DNA of 64,000 nucleotides from Rikenella microfusus DSM 15922 (lineage in GTDB: Bacteria; Bacteroidota; Bacteroidia; Bacteroidales; Rikenellaceae): positions 558,001-622,000 of the forward strand of contig NZ_KE386488.1 in NCBI RefSeq assembly GCF_000427365.1, given 5' to 3'. Numbering within the stretch: the first letter of the stretch is position 1; each line of letters begins with the position of its first letter. This document shows, in pieces, positions 19,076-27,729 of the stretch. A program made the position numbers and the translations under genes. Under the pieces are notes generated by a model that had not been told where the DNA came from, did no database searches, and saw only the letters and a program-made list of their open reading frames with translations.

Positions 19076-19121
19076 GCGGCGGGCCGGAAAGGCAAAATCC
19101 TTTCCGGCCCGCCGCCTTTTT
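19076..19121 (-). terminator. Strong GC hairpin downstream of tpiA
   Basis: A 17-bp stem GCGGCGGGCCGGAAAGG / CCTTTCCGGCCCGCCGC with a 6-nt loop. The T-run is on the plus strand (CTTTTTAT); on the minus strand the hairpin is followed by TTTATT. It probably ends the sufE-tpiA transcript. Confidence 0.75.
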
Positions 19122-19188
19122 ATCGTCCCGCCTCCCCGCTGCGTTTTTCTTCCGCGACAGGGGGATCGGAACGTCTGCCGGGAAATCC

Positions 19189-19944
19189 TTAGAAAGCTTT
19201 GGCGATTGCGATGAAGTCGGCCGCCACCAGCGATGCGCCGCCGATCAGACCGCCGTCGACATCGGCTTTGCCGAAGATTTCGGCCGCATTGCCGGGTTTG
19301 CAGCTGCCGCCGTAAAGGATCGGAGTTTTCGCCGCAGCTTCCGCGCCGAATTTTTCGGCCAGCACGCCGCGGATGAAGGCGTGGATCTCCTGCGCCTGGT
19401 CCGCAGTGGCGGTTTTGCCGGTACCGATGGCCCACACCGGTTCGTAGGCGATCACCAGTTTACCGAACTGTTCCGGGGTGAGTTGGAAAACCACCTCTTC
19501 GATCTGGGCGCGTACCACGTCGAAGTGTTTGCCGGCTTCGCGTTCGTCGAGTTTTTCGCCCACGCAGTAGATGGGAGCCAGCCCCTGGCCGTAAGCCAGC
19601 GCCATTTTCTTGTTGAGCGTTTCGCTGGTCTCGCCGTAATATTCGCGGCGTTCGGAATGGCCGAGGATCACGTATTGCGCGCCGAGCGAGGCGATCATCC
19701 CGGCGGAAACTTCGCCCGTATAGGCGCCCGATTCGTGGTCGGCGCAGTTCTGGGCAGAAACGGCGATACCGGCCTGGGCCGCTTCGTTCTTCACGCTGCA
19801 AAGGTGGGTAAACGGTACCCCGACGATCAATTCGACATCGGCGGGCACGGTGTTTTTCAGGGCCGCTACGCCTTTGAGGAGTTCCACCCCTTCGGCCGGA
19901 GTCGTATTCATTTTCCAGTTCCCGGCTACGATTTTTCTTCTCAT
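19189..19944 (-). CDS. tpiA: Triosephosphate isomerase
   Basis: 251 residues, standard length. It interconverts dihydroxyacetone phosphate and glyceraldehyde 3-phosphate. Catalytic Lys11 is in GNWKMN, electrophile His96 in ILGHSERR, base Glu168 in [11 protein letters not shown], and the phosphate-binding [11 protein letters not shown] loop is present. It is the third gene of a minus-strand run sufE - DUF59 protein - tpiA, 46 bp after the DUF59 gene. Confidence 0.98.
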   Translation of the reverse strand: MRRKIVAGNWKMNTTPAEGVELLKGVAALKNTVPADVELIVGVPFTHLCSVKNEAAQAGIAVSAQNCADHESGAYTGEVSAGMIASLGAQYVILGHSERREYYGETSETLNKKMALAYGQGLAPIYCVGEKLDEREAGKHFDVVRAQIEEVVFQLTPEQFGKLVIAYEPVWAIGTGKTATADQAQEIHAFIRGVLAEKFGAEAAAKTPILYGGSCKPGNAAEIFGKADVDGGLIGGASLVAADFIAIAKAF

Positions 19945-19990
19945 GGTATTCTGTGTGTATTAAATGGTTTCCAGTAACGTTCTCTGCGGC

Positions 19991-20311
19991 CTACATCAGG
20001 CCCAGTTCGAGGAGAGCTTCTTCGCTCATCATCGAGCGGTCCCACGGCGGGTCGAAAGCGAGAGTTACGTCCACGCGTTCGACGCCTTTGACTTTCAGGA
20101 CGTCGTCGTGCACCTGCTGTACCAACTGGTCGGCCATCGGGCAGTTGGGGGCGGTGAGGGTCATCCGGATATTGGCCGTCCCTTCGGGGGTCATCTCGAT
20201 CTCGTACACCAGGCCGAGGTCGTAGATATTGACCGGGATTTCCGGGTCGTATATGTTTTTGAGCGTATAAACGATGTCTTTCTCGATGTCGAGTATTTCC
20301 TGCGGTGTCAT
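19991..20311 (-). CDS. DUF59/MIP18-family metal-sulfur cluster assembly factor (SufT-like)
   Basis: 106 residues. The N-terminal helix, IYDPEIPVNIYDLGLVYEI and the TAPNCPMADQL loop with its conserved Cys are typical of the PaaD/SufT (MIP18) family, which assists Fe-S cluster delivery. Position between sufE and tpiA on the same strand supports an Fe-S role. It consists of the stand-alone domain only, without an Mrp ATPase fusion. Confidence 0.88.
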   Translation of the reverse strand: MTPQEILDIEKDIVYTLKNIYDPEIPVNIYDLGLVYEIEMTPEGTANIRMTLTAPNCPMADQLVQQVHDDVLKVKGVERVDVTLAFDPPWDRSMMSEEALLELGLM

Positions 20312-20437
20312 AATCGTGCCTAAAAATAGGATTTATTTCGGAATAATCCGCACAAGGGGCGACCTGCGTCGATCTTCCAGGGACGTCTTCAGGGCGCGGC
20401 CGGGCCGGAACCGCCTGCGCCGGAGAGTCGCCCCGGC

Positions 20438-20863
20438 TTATTTCTGCACGGCGGCATAGGCCGTGGCGAAGAGTTTCATCTGCCGGATCATCGCCAGCAA
20501 TCCGTTGGCCCGTGTGGGGGAGAGGTTCTGGGCCAGTCCGATCTTGTCGATGAAGTAGAGGTCGGCGTCCCGCACTTCGACGGGCGTATGGCCGTTCAGC
20601 ACGCGGATCAGCAGGGCGATGATGCCTTTGGTGATGATCGCGTCGCTGTCGGCGGTGAAGTACATCTTTCCGTCATCGCCCAACCGCGCATCGACCCACA
20701 CGCGCGACTGGCATCCTTTGATGACGTATTGGTCGGTCTTATGCTCGGGGACGATACCGGGCAGTTCGGAACTCAATTCGATCAGGTAGCCGTACCGGTC
20801 GAGCCATTCGCCGAATACGGAAAACTCTTCGATAATCTGATCCTGCGTCTCGTCGATAGTCAT
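20438..20863 (-). CDS. sufE: SufE-family cysteine desulfuration protein
   Basis: 141 residues. The sulfur-accepting Cys51 lies in YVIKGCQSRVWV, the family signature; the C-terminal NLSPTRANGL segment is also conserved. It takes persulfide sulfur from SufS and passes it to SufBCD scaffolds. A family C repeat begins 13 bp upstream of its start codon, so the promoter must be inside or beyond the repeat. Confidence 0.94.
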   Translation of the reverse strand: MTIDETQDQIIEEFSVFGEWLDRYGYLIELSSELPGIVPEHKTDQYVIKGCQSRVWVDARLGDDGKMYFTADSDAIITKGIIALLIRVLNGHTPVEVRDADLYFIDKIGLAQNLSPTRANGLLAMIRQMKLFATAYAAVQK

Positions 20864-20876
20864 TGCAGTCTAATAA

Positions 20877-21204
20877 TTGTTCGTTTATTTGTCCCGTTTT
20901 CGGCTTCTGAAGCAACCGTTCTTTCTTTTCAAAGAAAGAACCAAAGAAACTTTCGAGCAGCTGTGTTTCGTCTTAAGCTCCGCAGTCTTTTAGCTTTGAA
21001 ATTTTCTTTGTGTTTCCATTATCGGGGGCTATGTAACATGGTTATATCTGATTAGCCCCCGGTAATGGAAACACAAGACCTTCACAGGAAAAGGTATCCG
21101 GCAGGCCCAAGAGATGCGCCAGCATCTCAAAAAGTTTTTTCGGTTCCTTTTGTTCACAAAAGGAACAGTACCCTCAAACCTGAACAGTACAAATAAACGA
21201 ACGG
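20877..21204. repeat. Family C element, copy 1 (328 bp) with large central hairpin
   Basis: Inverted termini read GTTCGTTTATTTGT at 20879-20892 and its complement ACAAATAAACGAAC at 21189-21202. Subterminal sequences include TTCTTTCTTTTCAAAGAAAG (a small hairpin) and AGAGATGCGCCAGCATCTC. In the centre, 21008-21031 pairs with 21053-21076 (23 of 24 positions Watson-Crick, one G-T) around a 21-nt loop. The element fills the gap between the GH3 gene stop and the sufE start. No coding potential. Confidence 0.88.
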
Positions 21205-21214
21205 TTATAAATAT

Positions 21215-22726
21215 TTACAGGGTATTTATTTTGAGCAGTTCGTCGAGGTAGCGGCGGTCGTTGGCCAGTCGCGGTACCTTGTTCTGCCCCCCCAGTTTTT
21301 CGCGTTCCTGCATCCAGCGGTAGAAAGCCCCCTGCCGCGCCACTACCAGTTGCGGCGCCATAAGCGTCGTATTTTTGAACCGTTTGGCCGCATAGTCCGA
21401 ATTGACCTCCTGCAATGTTTTGTCCAGCACCTCAGCGAACAGCATCACATCCGACGGAGGCGTTTCGAACTCCACGAACCACTCGTGTCCCCCTTTCGAA
21501 CGCCCCTCCATAAAGACCGGTGCGGCCGTATAATCCCGCACCCGCGCTCCCGTGGCCGCCGAAGCCGCCGCAACGGCACGTTCGGCATTGTCGATGATGA
21601 TCTCCTCGCCGAAAGCGTTTATATAGCTCTTCGTCCGCCCCGTGATCCGGATCTTGTAAGGCGACAGGCTCGTAAATTCGACCGTGTCGCCGATCATATA
21701 GCGCCACAGTCCCCCGTTGGTGGAGATGATCATGGCGTAATTGACCCCCATTTCGACATCGGCCAACGTCACCGCCCGCGCAGGTTCGTGCAGGTCTTTG
21801 AGCGGCAGGAACTCGTAGAAAATACCGTAGTCGAGCATCAGGAGCATGTCCGGCGTGGAGAGGTTGTCCTGCAAAGCGAAAAAACCTTCGGAGGCGTTGT
21901 AGGTCTCCATGTATTTCATCCGCGAAGAGGGGATCAGCCGTTTGTACTGCTCGCGGTACGGGGCGAAACTGACGCCGCCGTGGATGAACAGCGACAAGTC
22001 GGGCCATACTTCGAGCAGGTTGTCGGCCCCCGCGTATTCGAGCATCCGGTTCATCAGCACGAGATTCCATGACGGAACGCCGGCGAACGAAGTGATACGC
22101 TGACGCGAACAGCGACGGCAGATGGCCTCTACCTTTTGTTCGAAATCGGGAATCAGGGCGATCTCCATGGACGGCTCGCGCACCATGCCGACCCACCGCG
22201 GAGCGTTGCGGATCAATATGGCGGACAGGTCGCCGCTCTGCGCTCCTGCACCCATCGTGTCGAGCCGGTGGCTGCCGCCGAGGGTCAGCGCCTTGCCGTC
22301 GAAGGCTTTGCTGTCGGGGTTTTGGTAAGCGAAAACGGCCATCACGTCCCGCCCGCCGCGAAAGTGGCATTGTTCGAGGGACTCGCGCGTAATGGGAATA
22401 TATTTGCTCCGGTCGCCGGTGGTACCGGACGATTTGGCGAACCAGCGGACTTTCCCGGGCCACAGTATATTCTCTTCGCCGGCCCTGACTCGCTCGATCT
22501 CGTGCTGCAATTCGTCGTATCCGACCACGGGAATCCGTTGCTGGAACTCTTCGACGGAACCGAATTCCCCGAAACCGTACCGCCTGAAATACTCGGTCCC
22601 GGCTCCGTAACTGACCAATAACCGGAATTGCTCGAATTGCACGTCCCACGGCTGGCGTCGGAACCGGTCGATGGCCCGCAACCGCTTGGAGTAAAAGGCG
22701 GATATAATCGAATTGGTCACTGACAT
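21215..22726 (-). CDS. GH3 auxin-responsive-promoter family protein (acyl-adenylate-forming)
   Basis: 503 residues, full length for the bacterial GH3 family, which belongs to the ANL-like adenylating enzymes; plant members conjugate amino acids to acyl hormones. The phosphate-binding FAKSSGTTGDRSKYIPIT motif is at about 94-111, with downstream YNASEGFFA and YMIGDTVEF segments. The bacterial substrate is unknown. Cytoplasmic. Family C repeats lie on both sides: copy 1 starts 11 bp after its stop and copy 2 ends 14 bp before its start. Confidence 0.88.
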   Translation of the reverse strand: MSVTNSIISAFYSKRLRAIDRFRRQPWDVQFEQFRLLVSYGAGTEYFRRYGFGEFGSVEEFQQRIPVVGYDELQHEIERVRAGEENILWPGKVRWFAKSSGTTGDRSKYIPITRESLEQCHFRGGRDVMAVFAYQNPDSKAFDGKALTLGGSHRLDTMGAGAQSGDLSAILIRNAPRWVGMVREPSMEIALIPDFEQKVEAICRRCSRQRITSFAGVPSWNLVLMNRMLEYAGADNLLEVWPDLSLFIHGGVSFAPYREQYKRLIPSSRMKYMETYNASEGFFALQDNLSTPDMLLMLDYGIFYEFLPLKDLHEPARAVTLADVEMGVNYAMIISTNGGLWRYMIGDTVEFTSLSPYKIRITGRTKSYINAFGEEIIIDNAERAVAAASAATGARVRDYTAAPVFMEGRSKGGHEWFVEFETPPSDVMLFAEVLDKTLQEVNSDYAAKRFKNTTLMAPQLVVARQGAFYRWMQEREKLGGQNKVPRLANDRRYLDELLKINTL

Positions 22727-22740
22727 AACCCTGTAAATAT

Positions 22741-22877
22741 CTGTTCGTTTATTCTGTACTGTTGGGGTTTGTCTTTAACTTCGCTACGCTCGTTTTGCCT
22801 GACGGCTCTTTGGTTCTTTCGTTTCAAAAAAAGAACGATTGCCTCAAAAGCCTAAAACAGTACAAATAAACGAACGG
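22741..22877. repeat. Family C element, copy 2 (137 bp, central part deleted)
   Basis: The same termini as copies 1 and 3 (GTTCGTTTATTCTGTAC at the left, ACAAATAAACGAACGG at the right) and the shared GCCTCAAAAGCC subterminal segment, but the long central hairpin is missing. Its last base abuts the sialidase stop codon. The middle holds a family-D-like piece (ACTTCGCTACGCTCG). Confidence 0.85.
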
Positions 22878-24521
22878 TTAATCATCTTGTTTAATGATGT
22901 CGCGGAGCGGGATTGCCTGGAACGTCATTTGCGCCACGCTGCTTTCGTAGAGGATGCCCACCGTCTGCGGGTCGATCATCGTCAGGCACGAATAGCCCCA
23001 GCCCGGCTCCTCGTCCAGCAGCAGTTCGTTCTGCGGCAGCCACGTTTCCCCGTTATCCAGGCTCGCCTTGATCGTGATCCTCGAACGGGTGGCCGTCGTA
23101 TCCGGGTTCGAAAACAGCAGGATATCCTTCCCCAGCGCATTTTCCGCCGCCGGCACCTTGATCAGGCTCGCCATGCAGACCGGTTCCGGCAACGCCCGGC
23201 GCGACGTCGGATGCTCCTGCCACGTGCGTCCCATATCGCGCGTGACGCAGATCGCCCGACTGTCCCCCTCGTTCCGACGCATGTTCAGCATCAGCACCCC
23301 CGGCTCCGGCTCCACCACCTGCGCCTCCGTCGTATTCTCGAACGCCGGAGTGCCGATCGTCCACGTCTTGCCGTTATCGCGGCTCCAGACGATCGACGCG
23401 AAAGGCATGTGTTTCGAATCCGTCCACTGGATCGGGAACACCAGCGTGCTGTCCTGCATCACGATGCCCCGCCCCGGTCCCTGGAGAATCAGATGCCACG
23501 TCGGATCCTTGATCTGCGCCGTGATATTATACGGTTCCGACCACGTAAGCCCGTCGTCGTCGCTGTACGTCAGCAACACCTGCCCCGTTTGTTCCTCCGG
23601 CGTCATCGCGTTGTTGCGAGAGGCCCACCAGCCGCGGCCGCCCCCCATCCCATGGTTCCACAGCGCCATCACCCACACCCGTCCCCGCAACGGATCCACC
23701 AGAATCGACGGGTCGCCGATCCCGTTCTGCGAATGCGGCAACGAACCGTACGAAGTCAGGTCCATGATTTTCCTCATCGGCTCCCACGTCCGGCCTCCGT
23801 CCGTACTGCGGCTCAGCCCCACCTGCACATCCTCCTGCAAATCGATATTGTTGTGGTTCCGCACGTCGTACACCCCCAGCAGCGTACCCGCCGGAGTGGT
23901 CGCCAGTCCCGGAATCCGGTAAGAGTGCACCCCGTCGTCCCCCGCCGTGCGCACCGAGACCGCCGGGCGGTGCCCCTCCGCCCGGTGGCTGCGGTTAAGC
24001 TGGGCGAAACGTCCCCCGTCGAAAGCGACCTTCACCAGCGAAGGCGTGAATTTATAAGTCAGCGGCGTGCTGTCGGCCACCGAAAGGCTGATATAGAAAT
24101 AGTTCGTCCACGGGAAAAGCGGTTGGTCGAAATCCAGCGTCATGGAGGCGGCCGCCACCGTATCTTCGGCCAGGCGGACGGCATAGGCCGGATGGTAGTA
24201 AACGGTCTGCCCGCCGCCGTATTCGGCCATGGCGTGCGCCAGCCCCGACGAAGCGGTACGCGACCCCAGCATCGAAGTGGTCCCGGTGTAGAATACCCGC
24301 ACCGCCTCGATATAGGGCAGATCCTGCCGGGGGAAATCCACCGTCACGCTGGTCATCCGTTCCCCTTCCAGGGTCGGCGTTACGCGGAGGTCGAAAATAA
24401 TGTTGTTGGCACGCCCCACGACCACCGGAATGGTCGGCTCGTGGACGAATACGGTCTGGGCGTTCGCGGTCGTGAACGCCGTGCCCGCGGCGGCGAGGAT
24501 TGCGAGGAGTGTTCTTTTCAT
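22878..24521 (-). CDS. nanH: Secreted exo-alpha-sialidase (neuraminidase, GH33)
   Basis: 547 residues with a signal peptide (1-22, cleavage after AQ). An N-terminal beta-sandwich typical of Bacteroidota sialidases (about 25-180) precedes a six-bladed propeller. The arginine motif SYRIPGL holds Arg202, the first of the sialate-carboxylate-binding triad. Asp boxes are SRSTDGGRTW (237-246) and four more (YSDDDGLTW, SRDNGKTW, TRDMGRTW, SLDNGETW). It releases sialic acid from host glycans such as mucin; likely periplasmic or outer-surface. No nan catabolic genes are in the window. Confidence 0.95.
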   Translation of the reverse strand: MKRTLLAILAAAGTAFTTANAQTVFVHEPTIPVVVGRANNIIFDLRVTPTLEGERMTSVTVDFPRQDLPYIEAVRVFYTGTTSMLGSRTASSGLAHAMAEYGGGQTVYYHPAYAVRLAEDTVAAASMTLDFDQPLFPWTNYFYISLSVADSTPLTYKFTPSLVKVAFDGGRFAQLNRSHRAEGHRPAVSVRTAGDDGVHSYRIPGLATTPAGTLLGVYDVRNHNNIDLQEDVQVGLSRSTDGGRTWEPMRKIMDLTSYGSLPHSQNGIGDPSILVDPLRGRVWVMALWNHGMGGGRGWWASRNNAMTPEEQTGQVLLTYSDDDGLTWSEPYNITAQIKDPTWHLILQGPGRGIVMQDSTLVFPIQWTDSKHMPFASIVWSRDNGKTWTIGTPAFENTTEAQVVEPEPGVLMLNMRRNEGDSRAICVTRDMGRTWQEHPTSRRALPEPVCMASLIKVPAAENALGKDILLFSNPDTTATRSRITIKASLDNGETWLPQNELLLDEEPGWGYSCLTMIDPQTVGILYESSVAQMTFQAIPLRDIIKQDD

Positions 24522-24587
24522 ATTCAGAGATCGGGTATGAGGTTGGTTGCAAAATCCGCTGTTCGGGGGATCGCCGCCGTCGCCGGC

Positions 24588-25361
24588 CTATTCGGCTTCA
24601 GCGATGTCGAACTCGAACAGGCCCTGTTCGCGCAGCATGTCGAGATAGGCCCGCGAAAAACGCAGGGCGTCGGCTTTGGTGTACCGGCGCTCGGTAAATA
24701 TCCGGGCCAGGTTCGGCAGGCCGTTTTCTTCCAGGAGCTGCGCCGTCTCTTCCGAGGCTTCGCGGGCCGCCCATATCTCGTCGATCCGCTCCGGGCTGTA
24801 ATCCCGGTAAGTGCCGCGGTGCACCACCGCCTCCAGCGGCAGACGGTCGGTCAGCGGCGGCAGCGGTTCGGCCGGATACCCCACGGCCACGGTAGTCACC
24901 GGAGCCACTCCTTTCGGCAGGCGCAGGATGCGCACGATGTCGGCCGCCGTGTAGGTAGTCGTCCCCAGGTAGCAGATACCCAGTCCGTTCGCCTCCGCCT
25001 CGAGCGAGAAATTCTGCGAGGCCAGCAACGCGTCTATCGTCCCGTTCACGAACCACTGCAGGTTGTCGTATCCAGGCTCGGCCCCGCGCCGGCGGCACCA
25101 CTGGCTGAAACGGTGCACGTCGGCGCAGAACGTGACCAGCGCCGACGCGCCCGTGGCCGCAGGCTGACCGAAATGGCACGGCCCCAGCTCGGCGAACTCG
25201 GGGCTGCCGGCCGGGGTGACGATCATGCTGTACAGTTGCATGTTTCCGACCGTCGAGGCTCGTGCGGCCGCGGCCAGCAATTCGGTCATCAGGGATTCCT
25301 CCACGGCCCGTCCGGGCTGGAAATTCCGCACGGAGCGGTGGTGCTGTATCGTCCGTAACAT
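24588..25361 (-). CDS. Nitroreductase-family FMN oxidoreductase
   Basis: 257 residues, NfsA-like size. The N-terminal HHRSVRNFQPG carries the FMN-phosphate-contacting Arg/Ser. The central AEANGLGICYLGT and VGYPAEP segments are typical of the family. The C-terminal extension (about 195-257) matches the larger flavin reductase/nitroreductase group. It would reduce nitro-compounds or flavins with NAD(P)H. It lies 66 bp upstream of the sialidase on the same strand; a functional link is not obvious. Confidence 0.88.
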   Translation of the reverse strand: MLRTIQHHRSVRNFQPGRAVEESLMTELLAAAARASTVGNMQLYSMIVTPAGSPEFAELGPCHFGQPAATGASALVTFCADVHRFSQWCRRRGAEPGYDNLQWFVNGTIDALLASQNFSLEAEANGLGICYLGTTTYTAADIVRILRLPKGVAPVTTVAVGYPAEPLPPLTDRLPLEAVVHRGTYRDYSPERIDEIWAAREASEETAQLLEENGLPNLARIFTERRYTKADALRFSRAYLDMLREQGLFEFDIAEAE

Positions 25362-25456
25362 AATCGTAAAACCGGTCTAAACGAAGTGTAAAGATAATGA
25401 AACCCGGATGCAATCCAAACCTTCGGGCCTATTCCGCCGCCGGCAAAATAGGATTT

Positions 25457-25785
25457 CCCGATTATATACACCGATATATCGAATACCTGATTATATACTT
25501 TGGTGTACCGATCATTCTCACCGGCGTTTTTTCGGCTCGCACCGAAAAAGTATCGACAAGAACTGATCGGGATATCGAAATACATAATCGGGTATGATTT
25601 ATATTTGCGGAGGTAAGTATATACGACTTTACTCTATATTATATGCACGCTTGATTTTCAGTATATTTCGGCCCGCGCCCACCCCTTTAAGCAGAGAAAA
25701 GCCCCAATCCCCTGTGCCGAGCGGCACCGCAGGGCCGGTTAGGGAGATCATTTTCCGATTCCGGGTAAAGTCGTATATACTTACC
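25457..25785. repeat. Family B element followed by a complete family A element upstream of dapF
   Basis: B-type, 25457-25597, has CCCGATTATATACACCG at the left and ATACATAATCGGG at the right. A, 25612-25785, is 174 bp, the same length as the copy at 8539-8712, with inverted termini GGTAAGTATATACGACTTTA and complement. The A right end forms part of the dapF promoter. Confidence 0.87.
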
Positions 25786-25789
25786 TTTG
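25782..25789 (+). promoter_or_regulatory. dapF -7 element (TACCTTTG) at the junction of a family A repeat
   Basis: TACCTTTG is a full match to TAnnTTTG. The bases TACC are the last four of the family A element; TTTG is the flanking chromosomal sequence. It lies 6 bp before the dapF ATG, giving a very short leader. Confidence 0.6.
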
Positions 25790-25794
25790 CAGAT

Positions 25795-26592
25795 ATGAAA
25801 CGTATCGATTTTTCCAAATACCAGGGGGCGGGTAACGATTTCGTGCTGATCGACGCCCGCGCCGCGGATCCGGAACTCACGCGCGACGAAGTGCGCCGGC
25901 TGTGCGACCGCCGTTTCGGCATCGGGGCCGACGGGCTGATGACGCTCGAAAACGACCCGGCGGGCACCGATTTCTACATGCGCTACTACAACTCCGACGG
26001 CGGCGAATCGACCATGTGCGGCAACGGAGGGCGATGCATCGCCCTGTTCGCCCGCCATCTGGGAATCGGCGGGCGGACCGAACGGTTCCGCAGCAGCGAC
26101 GGCATCCATGAAGCCGAACGGCTCGGCGACGGGCAATGGAAGCTGAAGATGATCGACGTGGCGCAGGTAAGGCCGCTCGGCGACGGCCGTTCGTGGTTCG
26201 TTTTCACCGGGTCGCCCCATTATGTGGAATTTACGGACGACGTGGCGCAGGTCGATGTCGCCGTCCGGGGAGCGGAGATCCGCCGCCGGGCGGAATTTGC
26301 GGCAGCGGGCGGCACGAACGTCAATTTCGTACAGGTGCTGGAGCCGGGCCGCATCCGTGTGCGCACGTTCGAGCGGGGCGTGGAGGCCGAAACGCTCGCC
26401 TGCGGGACGGGGGTGACGGCCGCGGTACTGGCCACGCATCGGACACGGCAGCCGGAATGCCGCGATTTTACGGTCGAGGCGATGGGGGGGATTCTCGGCG
26501 TGAAATTCGCGACACGGCCGGACGGAAGTTTTTCGGACATCTTCCTCACTGGGCCTGCCGAACGGGTCTTCACGGGGCGGATCGAACTCTGA
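25795..26592 (+). CDS. dapF: Diaminopimelate epimerase
   Basis: 265 residues. It converts LL- to meso-diaminopimelate for lysine and peptidoglycan synthesis. Both catalytic cysteines are present: Cys75 in TMCGNGGRC and Cys203 in LACGTGVTAA. The substrate-binding QGAGNDFVLID segment is at the N-terminus. Longer in-frame starts would run into the upstream repeat; the ATG at 25795 gives the standard N-terminus MKRIDFSKYQGAGND. Confidence 0.97.
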   Translation: MKRIDFSKYQGAGNDFVLIDARAADPELTRDEVRRLCDRRFGIGADGLMTLENDPAGTDFYMRYYNSDGGESTMCGNGGRCIALFARHLGIGGRTERFRSSDGIHEAERLGDGQWKLKMIDVAQVRPLGDGRSWFVFTGSPHYVEFTDDVAQVDVAVRGAEIRRRAEFAAAGGTNVNFVQVLEPGRIRVRTFERGVEAETLACGTGVTAAVLATHRTRQPECRDFTVEAMGGILGVKFATRPDGSFSDIFLTGPAERVFTGRIEL

Positions 26593-26644
26593 AACCGGTA
26601 CTTCGGGCGGAGAAACGCGCCGGGAGGCTCAAAGGATGCAGGAA

Positions 26645-26855
26645 CCATTATATCGGGCGCCCGATTCTATTTTGATATACCAACCGTTTTCACCGGCGTT
26701 TTTTCGGCTCTCGCGCCGGACCTTTCGGATCTTCTGTCCGGGTTCGCATCGCCTCGTGCCGGACACTTACGATCGAAAGAATTCCCGGCCGGAGTGCCCG
26801 ACGGCACCGCTGAACCGCTGAACCGAAACAGGGTAGTGTAAAATTGTATATAGTC
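26645..26855. repeat. Family B-type element with an A-like right end
   Basis: The left part reads like B (CCCGATTCTATTTTGATATACC, then the GCGCCGGACC interior). The right end, GTGTAAAATTGTATATAGTCGCC, resembles the A terminus. It lies 52 bp after dapF. Confidence 0.65.
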
Positions 26856-26979
26856 GCCATAAGTTTTTGCCGTAACGGATAAGTTGCGCCGCCGGACAGT
26901 TGAACCCGAGGTCTGCACTGCCCCGCAACAGAAGCCCGGTGCCGCTGGGCACTCCAGCCGAGCTGCAACTATCCTAAAC

Positions 26980-27289
26980 CGCGACCACTCCCGGGCGTCC
27001 GACCCGAATGAAAAAACGTACGGTTAAATGGCAGGGATTTACTTTGCGACCTTTGGGTCGCGCGGGTCGCAGCCTCCCGCAGCGGAGGCCCGCAATACCA
27101 ATCGCTCTCGCGATTGGTGCGTCCCCCGCAGGCTGCGACCCATTACAAAGAATCGTACGATTTTAATTTAGGATTCCGCGATAGCGGGCGGGCCGGAGCC
27201 ACCCCGGGCGGCGGCCTGCAACTGCGCTGCGCTTGTTTCGGCTCCGCTGGCTCCGGCCATAAAATTAATTGTACGATTAAAAATAAATG
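26980..27289. repeat. Family D modules
   Basis: Modules with GGTCGCAGCCTCCCGCAGCGGAGG (near 27065), GCGATAGCGGGCGGGCC (near 27180) and a GGAGCCACCCCGG...CTGGCTCCGGCC palindrome (27195-27262) are separated by A/T-rich linkers ACGGTTAAAT (about 27020), TCGTACGATTTTAA (about 27152) and AATTGTACGATTAAA (about 27268). No gene. Confidence 0.75.
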
Positions 27290-27442
27290 GTGATTATATA
27301 CTATTTTACACTACGGTAATTTTTCGGCTCGCGCCGCCCCCCCGACGGCTGAAAGCCGCCCGGCGCAGAGCCGAAACGGAGTTATCGGGAAGCTTGTGTA
27401 AAGTTGTATATAGTCGCCTAAGTGTATATAATCGGGAATTTA
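27290..27442. repeat. Family A/B hybrid palindromic element
   Basis: The left end GGTGATTATATACTATTTTACAC and right part GTGTAAAGTTGTATATAGTCGCC pair with each other; the far right ends in GTATATAATCGGG, the B terminus. The interior holds GGCTCGCGCCG and GGCGCAGAGCCG. The remaining 27443-27678 shows no gene. Confidence 0.65.
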
Positions 27443-27678
27443 TATACTCAATGCCTTATTTGATCTGTTCATCCTTGCCGGTAGGTTCGCGTCGTCTCTT
27501 CCCGACAGAGTACCCGTCCGGAATCTGCTGAAAACCGCCAGGCCGATAAAACAAGACAAAGCCGCATATTTCGCCCTTATGTTTTACGATGCGGACGGGC
27601 GACTGCCGGTCAATGGCGGCATCGTGCGGACAAAGCCCGACGTGCCGTGCCCGTCCGGCCTTAAAATGGTGTCCTAAA

Positions 27679-27709
27679 TTGGCGGTTTGATTTTTTTTTC
27701 GTAAACTTG
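27679..27709 (+). promoter_or_regulatory. Putative promoter of the HU-CCDC81 gene
   Basis: TTGG at 27679-27682 and TAAACTTG at 27702-27709 (one mismatch to TAnnTTTG), 19 bp apart, 20 bp before the ATG. Confidence 0.5.
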
Positions 27710-27729
27710 GGACAAAATAGGCTTTATCC

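Noticed and set aside
18938-19435. 165-codon minus-strand frame overlapping tpiA
   Set aside because: It is the tpiA gene read in another frame and runs into the terminator and repeat.
22839-25358. Very long plus-strand reading frame (over 800 codons) across the sialidase and nitroreductase region
   Set aside because: It is antisense to two clear genes, Arg/His/Pro-rich, and crosses several gene ends; an artefact of high GC and codon bias.
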